Assembly (NCBI GenBank): GCA_946479035.1
Contig: CAMLDW010000008.1
Span: 11,015-75,014 of the forward strand
Direction of reading: 5' to 3'
From: an uncultured Chthonomonadaceae bacterium
GTDB lineage: Bacteria; Armatimonadota; Fimbriimonadia; Fimbriimonadales; Fimbriimonadaceae
DNA length: 64,000 nucleotides
The translations under genes and the position numbers were made by a program. This document shows positions 53,014 through 61,500 of the stretch, one piece after another (within the stretch, counting starts at the first letter, position 1; every line of letters begins with the position of its first letter). The notes under the pieces were generated by a model. It saw only the letters and a list, made by a program, of their open reading frames with translations. It did not search any database and had not been told where the DNA came from.

Positions 53014-54383
53014 GGCGCGGCGGTCCTTTCCAGCGAGTAGATCCACCGAAGGGAGTCGGTCACCTGCCTCTTCTGCCGCACCGCATAGGAGCTGGCGAAC
53101 GCCTTCTCGAAACCTTCCTGCGTATAGTCGTCGAAGATGTCCTTGCGGGTCGAGAGCATCCGCTGGACCTGAGTGTCGGACTTCGGCACGAACTCGATGA
53201 CGAGCCGCGGCCCGATCGACGAGAGGAACCGGGCGAGCTCCCGCATCGGTACGTTGTTACCGATCACCAGGTGATGCATGAGCGCGAGCGCCAGCACCAC
53301 GTCCGCGTTCGCGCGCTGCAGGAACGAGTCGCGCTCCCTGTGCGCCCACCCCAGCGCTGGGCTAGGGTTCGTGAGGTCCACGACGAGCGGCAGCACGTTC
53401 TCGACTCCGTGCGCGCGGATCGCCGCGTAGTGCTGGTTCACTGCGCCGGCGTCGAGGTCCCACGCGACCACGATGCCCGCAGTCTCTGCAGCGATCTTGC
53501 TGAACTCCCCGGTGTTCGCGCCGATGTCCCACACGACTTTGGGCTGCAGGGCCGCAAGCGCCTCGCGAACGAGCGAACGCTTCGATTCCATCGCTTCCTC
53601 GCTGTAGTTCGTGTGCTCGTAGTAGTCGCCCCAGAGAGTGCCTTGGCGCCACTCGAACCGCTCGATCGAGCGGCGAAGGCTGTCGATGAGCCCGAACTGC
53701 GCGAGCTTGCTCACCTTGCCCCGCCGTTGCGCCGTCGTCGTCGTATTGGCCGAGCGCGCGTGCGCGTGGATGTGCAGGGCCAGCCCGAAGTTGAACCGCG
53801 TCCGTCTGGGCAAGAGCTTCGAGGCGAGGTCGACCGGGATCCCGTCGATGTTCGAGCGCAAGAGCTTCGCGAGGTCAGGGTCCACGTTCGCCATCAGGGC
53901 CAAGGGCGCAAAAAAGTGCTGGCAGAACTGGCGGTACGCGACCCAGGGCTCGCCGTCCACATACCTCTCAAACGAGAGCGTGTCGATGTGGATCGGCCTT
54001 CCGCGCAAGAACTGCACGTTGTACGCGCTCGCGTCTTTCAGCGACATCCCGCGCAACAACGCGCGACGCTGGATCTCGAGCGTGCAAAGCGCGGCCTCGC
54101 GCAACTGGCCGAAAGACCACTCGTAAGGATACGAGACCATCTCGATCCGCTCGGGACGCAGCACTGCGATTGCAGAAGGGAACTCCTCAGGGTCGAACTG
54201 TGTCTCTTCGTGCCGCACGAGCAAGGTGTCGTTCTGCAGCTCCTCTAGCAGGCCCGACGACTTGAGCGCCTTAAAGTCCTCCCGATATGAGGCGTTGACG
54301 CAACGAAAAGGCTGGCCTTGTGAAAAGAACACAAAACCGGCGTTGTCCCGGAACGATCCCGGCGCAGCCGTGCGGGCGCCCAT
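53010..54383 (-). CDS. NoeA-like class I SAM-dependent methyltransferase
   Basis: 457 residues. The SAM site is VVWDIGANTGEFSKIAAETA, with the second acidic loop VVAWDLDAGAVNQHY and LALALMHHLVIGNN. The N-terminal 260 residues contain SSGLLEELQNDTLLVRHEET, SYPYEWSFGQLREAALCTLE and SAYNVQFLRGRPIHIDTLSF, typical of NoeA/nodulation-type methyltransferases found with surface polysaccharide genes. The acceptor is unknown. It shares a 4-base overlap with the sulfatase-fold gene and starts 18 bases after the small protein. Confidence 0.85.
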   Translation of the reverse strand: MGARTAAPGSFRDNAGFVFFSQGQPFRCVNASYREDFKALKSSGLLEELQNDTLLVRHEETQFDPEEFPSAIAVLRPERIEMVSYPYEWSFGQLREAALCTLEIQRRALLRGMSLKDASAYNVQFLRGRPIHIDTLSFERYVDGEPWVAYRQFCQHFFAPLALMANVDPDLAKLLRSNIDGIPVDLASKLLPRRTRFNFGLALHIHAHARSANTTTTAQRRGKVSKLAQFGLIDSLRRSIERFEWRQGTLWGDYYEHTNYSEEAMESKRSLVREALAALQPKVVWDIGANTGEFSKIAAETAGIVVAWDLDAGAVNQHYAAIRAHGVENVLPLVVDLTNPSPALGWAHRERDSFLQRANADVVLALALMHHLVIGNNVPMRELARFLSSIGPRLVIEFVPKSDTQVQRMLSTRKDIFDDYTQEGFEKAFASSYAVRQKRQVTDSLRWIYSLERTAAP

Positions 54384-54401
54384 CCTTGAGTCGCCTTTAG
54401 G

Positions 54402-54608
54402 CTATTCGGGCCGTCTGATCCGCTTGAAAGCGTTCCGGATGCCGGTCAGGGCCGAGCGGTAGACGAACGCTGCCGCAAGCATCCCGGCCATCGCGACCTG
54501 CAGCATCGCGCTGCCGGCGCCGCCGTCCAGGTAGCTGAAAAGGACCGGTTTCAGAGCACCATTCAAAGGGAACCCAACCAAATGCACCATGTCTTGCGAG
54601 GACATCAT
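54402..54608 (-). CDS. Small single-helix membrane protein heading the methyltransferase operon
   Basis: 68 residues from the ATG at 54608. The middle has one hydrophobic helix (MLQVAMAGMLAAAFVYRSAL) and the end is basic (TGIRNAFKRIRRPE). I do not recognise it. A longer form from a TTG at 54626 is possible. A -35 TTGAAC, 19-base gap and CAGAAT ending 6 bases before 54608 support this start with a leaderless transcript. Its place as the first gene suggests a partner for the two enzymes downstream. Confidence 0.6.
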   Translation of the reverse strand: MMSSQDMVHLVGFPLNGALKPVLFSYLDGGAGSAMLQVAMAGMLAAAFVYRSALTGIRNAFKRIRRPE

Positions 54609-54614
54609 TGGAGG

Positions 54615-54645
54615 ATTCTGACGCAAGCTGCCAAGAGAAGTTCAA
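54615..54645 (-). promoter_or_regulatory. Promoter of the small protein/methyltransferase/sulfatase operon
   Basis: On minus: TTGAAC (54645-54640), 19 bases, CAGAAT (54620-54615), then 6 bases to the ATG at 54608. It is one of the few leaderless candidates here that also has a good -35. Confidence 0.5.
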
Positions 54646-54705
54646 TCCCAGGGCACGGCACTCTCGTATCCGGGACCTTATAGGGCCGCCCATCCATGAT
54701 CGGCC

Positions 54706-55410
54706 ATGAAAGCCTTGCTGGCGCCCTTAGCCTGCCTGGTCGCCGGATCCGCCTTGGCACAGGACTCTAACGACATCCAACTCGAACAGTACTGGTTCGT
54801 GTTCCTCTTCAGCGGCCAGAAGGGATCGCTGCTGGACGAACTGGCCCAGGCCGAAGGGATGAAGGCGCACCTCGGCAACCTCACGCGCCTTGCGCAAGAG
54901 GGGAAGTGCGTGGCCGCGGGCCCTTTCCTCTACGGCAAGGAGCTGCGGGGCATCGTTTTGCTCAAGGGCGAGCGCGTCAAGACGGCTGAAGACGTCTTGA
55001 AAGAGTTTGCTGACGATCCGTTCGTCAAGGCGGATCGCCTGCGCCCCCAGGTCTTCCAGTGGACGACGACCAAAGGCTCTATCCTCAAATGGCGCGAACC
55101 GATCGAGATGAAGAGCTACGTCTTCGTCGTGCTCGACCGCGGCGAGGATCGAACGAAGCTCTCAGAAGAGGAAGCCAGCGAGAAGCAAGGTGCGCACTTG
55201 AGACACGTCTTCGAAATGAATGACACCGGCGGGCTCGGCGTCGCGGGGCCGTTCGCAGGGGACGGCGACATGCGCGGGCTGCTCGTTTTCAAGGACGACG
55301 AGATGGAAAAGGCGAAGAGGCTCGTCGCACAAGACCCGCTCATCAGGGCGCGGCTTCTAAAGGCGACGTTTTATACGATCTTGCCTGCCGCAGGTACGGT
55401 CGGCGACTGA
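54706..55410 (+). CDS. Secreted protein with two YCII-like domains
   Basis: 234 residues with a signal peptide (MKALLAPLACLVAGSALAQD). Two copies of the YCII dimeric barrel follow: EQYWFVFLFSGQKGSLLDEL with MKAHLGNLTRLAQEGKCVAA, then MKSYVFVVLDRGEDRTKLSE with GAHLRHVFEMNDTGGLGVAG, each ending in a GPF...LLKGE or GLLVFKDD strand. YCII proteins are usually cytoplasmic single domains; export and duplication together are unusual. The putative catalytic His is kept in both halves (KAHLGNL and GAHLRHV). Function unknown. Confidence 0.8.
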   Translation: MKALLAPLACLVAGSALAQDSNDIQLEQYWFVFLFSGQKGSLLDELAQAEGMKAHLGNLTRLAQEGKCVAAGPFLYGKELRGIVLLKGERVKTAEDVLKEFADDPFVKADRLRPQVFQWTTTKGSILKWREPIEMKSYVFVVLDRGEDRTKLSEEEASEKQGAHLRHVFEMNDTGGLGVAGPFAGDGDMRGLLVFKDDEMEKAKRLVAQDPLIRARLLKATFYTILPAAGTVGD

Positions 55411-55418
55411 ATCCTGAG

Positions 55419-55466
55419 ATGGAGGGCCGTGCTCCCGCGCGGCCGCCCGGGAGGTCGGCCCTCCAT
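55419..55466. repeat. Palindromic REP-like element between convergent genes
   Basis: ATGGAGGGCCG (55419-55429) and CGGCCCTCCAT (55456-55466) form a perfect 11-bp inverted repeat with inner GGCCGCCCGGG segments. It sits between the YCII gene and sucC and can also serve as a two-way terminator. The right arm, read on minus, matches the element at 62104-62130. Confidence 0.7.
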
Positions 55467-55473
55467 GGTTCCA

Positions 55474-56625
55474 TTACGCGTACGCGAGCTCCACGACCCT
55501 CTTTGCCGCCTCTTGCATCGTCTGCGCGCCGTTGATCGGCGAGTTCTCTAACAGCCGCAGGCCCTCCTCCGCCGCAGTCCCCTCGATCCGCGCGACGACG
55601 GGGATCTTGACATGCAGCTGCGCGAACGCCGCGAGGATGCCCCGCGCCACCTCGTCGCAGCGCGTGATCCCGCCAAAGATGTTGATGAGCAGCCCCTTTA
55701 CGTTCGGGTCCTTCAGCACGATCTCGACGCACTGCTTGACGCGATCTGCCTGCGCGCCGCCGCCGACGTCGAGGAAGTTCGCCGGCCTCCCTCCCGCCGC
55801 GCTCACCTCGTCCAGCGAGCACATCACGAGCCCCGCGCCGTTTCCGATGATCCCGATGTCGCCGCCCAGCCGCACGTATGCGATCCCCTCGCGCGCGGCC
55901 TCCGCCTCGAGCGGGTCTTCGGCCGCGTCGTCTTTTGATTCGTTGTACTCCGGGTGGCGGAAGAGCGAGTTGTCGTCGATCGCGACCTTCGCGTCCGCCG
56001 CGATCACCTTTCCTTCCGGAGTTATCGCGACGGGGTTCACCTCGACCAGGTCTGCGTCGCTCTCGACGTAGAGCTTGACGAGCGCCTTCACCATCGCGAC
56101 CATCTGCCTATGTGCCGGCGCAGGGATCTTTGCGCGGATCAGAGCGTCGCGCACTTCATGGTCCTCGACGCCCCACGCGGGGTCGACGTGCATCCGCGCG
56201 ATCGCGCCCGGGTTCGTCGCAGCGACCTGCTCGATCTCCATCCCGCCCTCCTTGCTCACCATCACGACGAGCCGCTGCGCGGCGCGGTCGAGCAGCACGC
56301 TCAGGTAGTACTCCTCCTTGATCTCGATCTGCTCGCCCACAAGCACGAGCTCGACGACCATCCCCTGCGGGTTCTGCACACTTACGAGCTTCTTGCCGAT
56401 CAGCTCCTTCGTGAACGCAGCGGCTTCGTCGGCGTTGTCGAACAGCTTGACGCCGCCCGCCTTACCGCGCCCGCCCATCAGCACCTGCGCCTTCACGACG
56501 ACCTTTCCGCCGAGCGCGCGCGCGATCGCACGCGCCTGCTCCGGGTCGGCCGTCACCTCGCCCTTCGGCACAGGCACGCCGAACTTTGCGAAGAGGTCTT
56601 TGCTCTGGTACTCGTGGAGCTTCAT
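55474..56625 (-). CDS. sucC: Succinyl-CoA synthetase (ADP-forming) beta subunit
   Basis: 383 residues. It pairs with SucD to make ATP or GTP from succinyl-CoA in the TCA cycle. The ATP-grasp start is MKLHEYQSKDLFAKFGVPVP; VVKAQVLMGGRGKAGGVKLF holds the nucleotide lysines. Mg ligands lie in LVEVNPVAITPEGKVIAADA. The C-terminal half reads NGAGLVMCSLDEVSAAGGRP and LLINIFGGITRCDEVARGIL. sucD is not in the window, which is uncommon since it usually follows sucC. A TACTAT box lies 9 bases upstream of the ATG. Confidence 0.95.
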   Translation of the reverse strand: MKLHEYQSKDLFAKFGVPVPKGEVTADPEQARAIARALGGKVVVKAQVLMGGRGKAGGVKLFDNADEAAAFTKELIGKKLVSVQNPQGMVVELVLVGEQIEIKEEYYLSVLLDRAAQRLVVMVSKEGGMEIEQVAATNPGAIARMHVDPAWGVEDHEVRDALIRAKIPAPAHRQMVAMVKALVKLYVESDADLVEVNPVAITPEGKVIAADAKVAIDDNSLFRHPEYNESKDDAAEDPLEAEAAREGIAYVRLGGDIGIIGNGAGLVMCSLDEVSAAGGRPANFLDVGGGAQADRVKQCVEIVLKDPNVKGLLINIFGGITRCDEVARGILAAFAQLHVKIPVVARIEGTAAEEGLRLLENSPINGAQTMQEAAKRVVELAYA

Positions 56626-56648
56626 GCGCGATAGATAGTACCGGCTCC

Positions 56649-56683
56649 GACTTTCGACTCTTGACTTTCGACTTTAGACTGGG
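56649..56683. repeat. Heptamer tandem repeat (GACTTTC type)
   Basis: Five 7-base units in a row: GACTTTC, GACTCTT, GACTTTC, GACTTTA, GACTGGG. The array fills most of the gap between the acetyltransferase and sucC and even supplies the TAA stop of the acetyltransferase. The same unit appears in the mfd coding sequence at 60766-60786. Confidence 0.75.
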
Positions 56684-57564
56684 CCCGCGAAGCTCCGGTA
56701 TTCTCGCGCCACTTCGAAGCCGTGCCGGCCATAGAAGTCCAGAAGCACCGTCCAATCGATGATCGTCCGCCTCGCGCCCTGGTCGCGAAGGCCGCACAGT
56801 GCCGCCGCGAGCAGAGCGTGGCCGTGCCCCTCGCCGCGCAGCGCCTTCGAGACCCCGATCGGCCCCAACGCGCCCCAGCTCGGACCAAGGTCGCGCGACC
56901 ACACGGCTCCAGCGCGTCTGTTCTTGTCGCCCTCTCTTTGCGTCATTGCGAACCCTTGGCACGCTCCGCCGATGAAAAGGCCGTACACGCTGTGCGGCTC
57001 CTCGCCGAACTTCTCCATCACGTCCGTGCGCCACCGGCCCGGGAACTCGCGCACGAAGAACTGGTCGAGCGCCTCGCGGTCGTTCGTACTGCACGGGCGC
57101 GCGAGAACAGATGGCGCGACGGGAGGCTCGTAGCCAGCGAGGTCCCTCTCCACGTCGAACTGCACCTGCGCCTTCGTTTCAAACCCGGCGTCCACCAGCG
57201 CAATAGCCAGCTCCGTGGACTCGCGCGGCGCGCCTGGGAAGAAGTGCCGCCAATCCTGCCCGAACTGCCACGCATCGAACCCCGCGCTGGACAAAACCGC
57301 GCGCGCGCGCCCCAACAGGCGCGCGCCCGCCTCCAAGGACGAGAACGCGAGGGCGCTCACGTGTGCCGACATCAAGGGTTCGTCGCCGTACGTGCGCCCG
57401 ACAGGCGACGCCTTGACCAGCACGAAGCCTTCGTCGGTCACCAGCGAGGCGTCGTGCAGCGCCAGCGGGCAATCAAGGAAGTTAAAGCGCAAGAGCGCTT
57501 CGTCGACCATGAACCGCGCCGGATAGAAGCGCTCCCACAGGCGCAGGAGCCGCTGCTGGTCCAT
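56674..57564 (-). CDS. GNAT family acetyltransferase, probably two tandem domains
   Basis: 296 residues. The C-terminal domain has the acetyl-CoA loop in GPIGVSKALRGEGHGHALLA with the RGxGHG pattern, and LLDFYGRHGFEVAREY as motif B. The N-terminal half (FLDCPLALHDASLVTDEGFV, SALAFSSLEAGARLLGRARA) looks like a degenerate GNAT fold without that loop. Substrate unknown. The stop codon lies within the heptamer repeat. The ATG starts 6 bases after the 57571-57963 gene. Confidence 0.8.
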   Translation of the reverse strand: MDQQRLLRLWERFYPARFMVDEALLRFNFLDCPLALHDASLVTDEGFVLVKASPVGRTYGDEPLMSAHVSALAFSSLEAGARLLGRARAVLSSAGFDAWQFGQDWRHFFPGAPRESTELAIALVDAGFETKAQVQFDVERDLAGYEPPVAPSVLARPCSTNDREALDQFFVREFPGRWRTDVMEKFGEEPHSVYGLFIGGACQGFAMTQREGDKNRRAGAVWSRDLGPSWGALGPIGVSKALRGEGHGHALLAAALCGLRDQGARRTIIDWTVLLDFYGRHGFEVAREYRSFAGPV

Positions 57565-57570
57565 CGGTGC

Positions 57571-57963
57571 TCACGCTTCCTCGCACGCTGCGGAGTGCAC
57601 CGCCTGCCACACCTGCGAGAGCCGCTCGATTGCGCGCCGACCTGGGCCCCTCGCAAGCGCGTCCAGCGTGTAGCTGACGAGGATCATCTCAAAGCCGCAC
57701 CCGTGGAAGCCGCCCGCGGGAAGGGCGGAGGGCGGCAGCTCCTCCGAGACGCGCCGGAACCCTCGCGCCAGGCTGCTTCGCAAGTGGCGGTAGTCCTCCT
57801 CCATCTTTGCCGTCGTGCCGTACCGCCCCGCCTCGTCGATCAGAGCGCACATCGAGCGCAGGTCGTCGAGGAACCCTTGGCAAGATGGTCGCAGGCCCTT
57901 TTCCGCGACCACCGAGGACGTCTCATCTGCCAGCGAAGACGGGAACAGCTTTTGAAGGCTCAA
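57571..57963 (-). CDS. Small protein of unknown function in the sucC-side operon
   Basis: 130 residues, cytoplasmic, mostly helical. Segments include SLADETSSVVAEKGLRPSCQ, FLDDLRSMCALIDEAGRYGT and SALPAGGFHGCGFEMILVSY. Four cysteines. I do not recognise the family. The start is a TTG at 57963 that overlaps the TGA of the DUF1844 gene (TTGA), so it depends on upstream translation. Confidence 0.6.
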   Translation of the reverse strand: MSLQKLFPSSLADETSSVVAEKGLRPSCQGFLDDLRSMCALIDEAGRYGTTAKMEEDYRHLRSSLARGFRRVSEELPPSALPAGGFHGCGFEMILVSYTLDALARGPGRRAIERLSQVWQAVHSAACEEA

Positions 57964-58259
57964 GGTTTGGCTCCTGACTTCTCGACGAAGTTGATGCGCA
58001 GGTCGCGGACGATGTTATGGACGTTCCGCTTGTCCGCTTCGTCTTCCAGTTCGGGCTCGATCACTCCAGCGAGCGCCGCCGTCGCGTCGATCGCCAGGCG
58101 CGCTTGTTTGAGGTCCATCTCCGTCTTTCCGGTCCCCATGTCCGGCTGCAGCCCTAGCTTTTGCCAAGCCAGCGCCGCGAAGAAGTCCATCGTCTGGACC
58201 ACGACCGCAGGGACGTCAATGGGCTGGGGTTCCGACTTTCCGCCGGCGTCTTGCGACAT
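57960..58259 (-). CDS. DUF1844 family protein
   Basis: 99 residues from the ATG at 58259. After a short polar head it has VVQTMDFFAALAWQKLGLQP, DMGTGKTEMDLKQARLAIDA and VIEPELEDEADKRNVHNIVR, the DUF1844 pattern (a small helical protein of unknown activity common in Acidobacteria, Planctomycetes and relatives). The TGA overlaps the next gene. A GTG/ATG further up at 58280 is possible but the ATG has GAGA nearby. The gene opens a run that goes on to the acetyltransferase and perhaps sucC. Confidence 0.82.
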   Translation of the reverse strand: MSQDAGGKSEPQPIDVPAVVVQTMDFFAALAWQKLGLQPDMGTGKTEMDLKQARLAIDATAALAGVIEPELEDEADKRNVHNIVRDLRINFVEKSGAKP

Positions 58260-58506
58260 GCTCAATCTCAGGGACGGCACAGCGGACCTGAGGGGTGCAG
58301 GAATCTACCCGCCGGTCTGGATACGGTGGAACATGTCCTCTTTGAGCTGTTTCTGGGCCATCGTCCGGACGCTGCCGTCTAAAAAAAGATCACTAGCGAT
58401 TACTCGATGAGCTTGATCGCGATAAGTCAGGCGAGCGTCTTCGCCTGTACCATGCTCTGCAGGTTCGCAGTCTCGCCAAGAACCGTAGGAGGTTTGGGGA
58501 GGATTC

Positions 58507-61500
58507 CTATCGAGAAGACGTACCGAGCGCCGCCCTTTGCTCGGCGATCTCGCCCAGAGCCGCTTCCAGCGCCTTGAGGAAGCCGTGGCAGGCCGCCAGC
58601 GCCTCCCCGAGGAACGGCCACGAGTACCGCTCGTGCATCACCGTCGCCTGCCCGTTCGTCTGCGCCAGGATGCTGAACGCGCGCGGCGTGGGCACGTGCC
58701 CCGGCGTGAACTCGATCGCAAGCCGCCCCTCCTTGTGCGCCACCGACTTCACGCTGCACGCCTGGCACCGCAACCGGCACTCCATCACGGCCACTGCGGT
58801 CCGCACCGGCACCGGCAAATGGCCATAGCGGTCTTCGATCTCCTTTGCGGCCTCGAAGAGCTCCTTCTGGTCGCGGCAGGTCATCAGCCGCTTGTAATAG
58901 TAGAGCCGCTGTCCCTCCTCCTCGATGTACGCGGCGGGGATAAGGGCCACAACGGGAAGATCCACGGACGGCAGCGGCTCTAGCCCTTCGAGAGGGTCGT
59001 CCAGTTCGTGCAAGGGCGCGCCGTCTGCGGCGGCCTTCAGGTACTTCACTTCGCTGTCTACGAGCTGCGCGTAGAGGTCGAACCCCACGGCGCTCATCTG
59101 CCCGCTCTGCTTTGCGCCGAGCAGGTCCCCCGCGCCGCGGATCTGCAGGTCGCGGAAAGCGAGCGAGTAGCCGCTCCCCAACTGGCTGAACTCCTGCAGC
59201 GCGCCAAGTCGCGAGAGCGCGTTCTCCGTCATAGCCTTTCCGCCCTGGTAGAGAAGGTACGCGTACGCCTGCCTGTCCGAGCGCCCGACTCGCCCGCGCA
59301 ACTGGTAGAGCTGCGCCAGGCCGAACGCGTCGCTGTTCTCCACGATCAGTGTGTTCGCGTTCGAGATGTCCAGCCCGTTCTCGACGATCGTCGTGCTGAC
59401 CAGGATGTCGATCTCGCCGTTCAAGAACCCGATCATCACGGGCTCCAGCCCTTGCTCGCCCATCTGTCCGTGGCCGACAGCGATCTTCGCCGTCGGCACC
59501 AGCTTGCGCAGTCGCTCCGCGACGTGCTGGATCCCCTGTACGCGGTTGTAGACGTAAAAGACCTGCCCGCCGCGCGCCAGCTCTCGCAGAAGCGCCTCGC
59601 GCACGACCTCGTCCGCGTACGGCCTCACAAAAGTGCGGATCGGCAGGCGTCCCGGCGGCGGGTCGTTGATCACCGACATCTGCCGGATGTGCATCACCGC
59701 CATGCTCAGGGTCCGCGGGATTGGAGTCGCCGACAGGCTCAGCACGTCGACGTTGACGCGCATCTTCTTGAGCGACTCCTTGTGCTTGACGCCGAACTTC
59801 TGCTCCTCGTCGATCACGAGCAGACCAAGGTCCTTGAACTTCAGCTCCTCGCTCAGGATCGCGTGCGTGCCGATGACGATGTCGATCTTCCCCTTGGCCA
59901 GCCCTTCCAACACCTTCCGCCGCTGCGCCTGGTGGACGAAGCGGTTGAGGTACGCGATCCTAGTGGGGAACGGCGCGAGACGCTCCGCGAAGGAGCGAAA
60001 GTGCTGCTCGCTGAGGATCGTGGTCGGACAGAGCACCGCTACCTGCTTGCCCGCCTGTGCGACCTTGAACGCCGCGCGGATCGCCACCTCCGTCTTGCCA
60101 AAGCCGACGTCGCCGCACACCAGGCGGTCCATCGGGTTCTTGCTGCGCAGGTCGAGCTTCACCTCCTCGATCGCCTCTAGCTGGCTCGGGGTCTCCGCCC
60201 ACGGGAAGCCTGCCTCCATCTCGGTCTGCCACGGTGTGTCCGGGCCGAAGCTCGGCCGCTCGGAGGCCTTGCGCAGCGCATAGAGCTTGATCAGCTCGCG
60301 CGCGAACTCCCTCGCCTCCTCCCGCGCTCGCCCGACCGCGCGCTTCCAGTCTGCTCCCGTCAGCCGGTTGATCTTCGGCGGCTTGTCCTCAGGCGTCAGG
60401 TATTTCTGCACTCGGTCCAACTGGTCCGCCGGCACGAACAGCTTGTCCGGCTGCTTGTACTCGAGGAACAGGAACTCCTTCTCGACACCTTCCACCGTAC
60501 GCTTGACCAGTCCGCGGTACACGCCGATCCCAAAGTTGATGTGGACCACGAAGTCTCCCGGCTTGAGGTCCAGCACCGTCGCGATCGGCACTCCTTCGCG
60601 GAACTTCCTCTGCGGGAGCTTCAACCGCGCGACGCCGAACAGCTCGTGGTCCGATAGCACCGCGAGCTTCGCGTCGGCGATCACGAACCCGCCGGCCGGG
60701 TTTCCTTCGAGCAAATGGAGCCCTGGCGAGAGCAAGTCGCCTTCCTCTCCCGCTTCAGGGCCTTCGACTTTCGACTTTCGACCCTCTGCTGGCCCAATCT
60801 GTCCCAGTACCGCCGTCGCCCGCGAGGGCTGGTCCGTAGCGACCGCCACCGAGAGCCCCTTGTCGATCCAGTTGTGGATCGCCTGCGCCAGCGCCCTCGG
60901 CTGTCCCCGGTAGCTCGCCAGCGACTCCGCGCCGATCTCCGTCGCCTCGCCGGGCGGCAGCCAGCGTGGCAGGCCGTTCATCGCGGTCAGTGAGAGCGTG
61001 TTCTCGAACTGCGCGAAGTGCTCGGGCGGAAGGACGTAGTCGTTCGTGCTCGCCCGCAGGATCTCGCCGCGCTTTTCGCGCGCCTCCAGCGCCTGGCCGA
61101 ACTCCTCCTCCGCGCGCATCACCGTCGCCTCGAGCTCCAGCGGCTCGTCCAGCACCAGCACGCCGCCGTCGCCCAACAGGTCGATCGCGCAGCTCGATTC
61201 GGGATGGATCAGCGGCCGGTAGAGGTCGAGCCGGTCGAAGAACACACGTTGCTCGAGCGCGCGCGCGTCCGAACTGACGAGCTCTTCGAGCGTTGCCGCG
61301 CCCTCCTTCGTCAGTCGCACCGACTCGGCCAGCACTGCTCTCTCCAGCATCTCACGAAACTCGAGGCCGTCGAGCGGCAGCATGGTCTCGCGGCTCGGCG
61401 CGATCTCGAGCAGGTCGATCTCGCGAATGGACCTCTGAGAGTTGGGATCGAACTCGCGCAGGCTCTCGACCTCGTCTCCGACGAACTCGGCGCGCACGGG

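Noticed and set aside
56722..58410. 562-codon plus frame over acetyltransferase and DUF1844 genes.
   Set aside because: Antisense shadow rich in Arg and His; the minus strand has recognisable proteins with overlapping stops and starts.
58281..58506. Short minus frame ending MAQKQLKEDMFHRIQTGG, upstream of DUF1844.
   Set aside because: Only 18 codons from its ATG, no ribosome site and no family; the longer in-frame extension has no start codon that I can support. Left as intergenic.
59008..60180. 390-codon plus frame antisense to mfd.
   Set aside because: Mfd helicase motifs occupy the minus strand here; the plus frame is a composition artefact.
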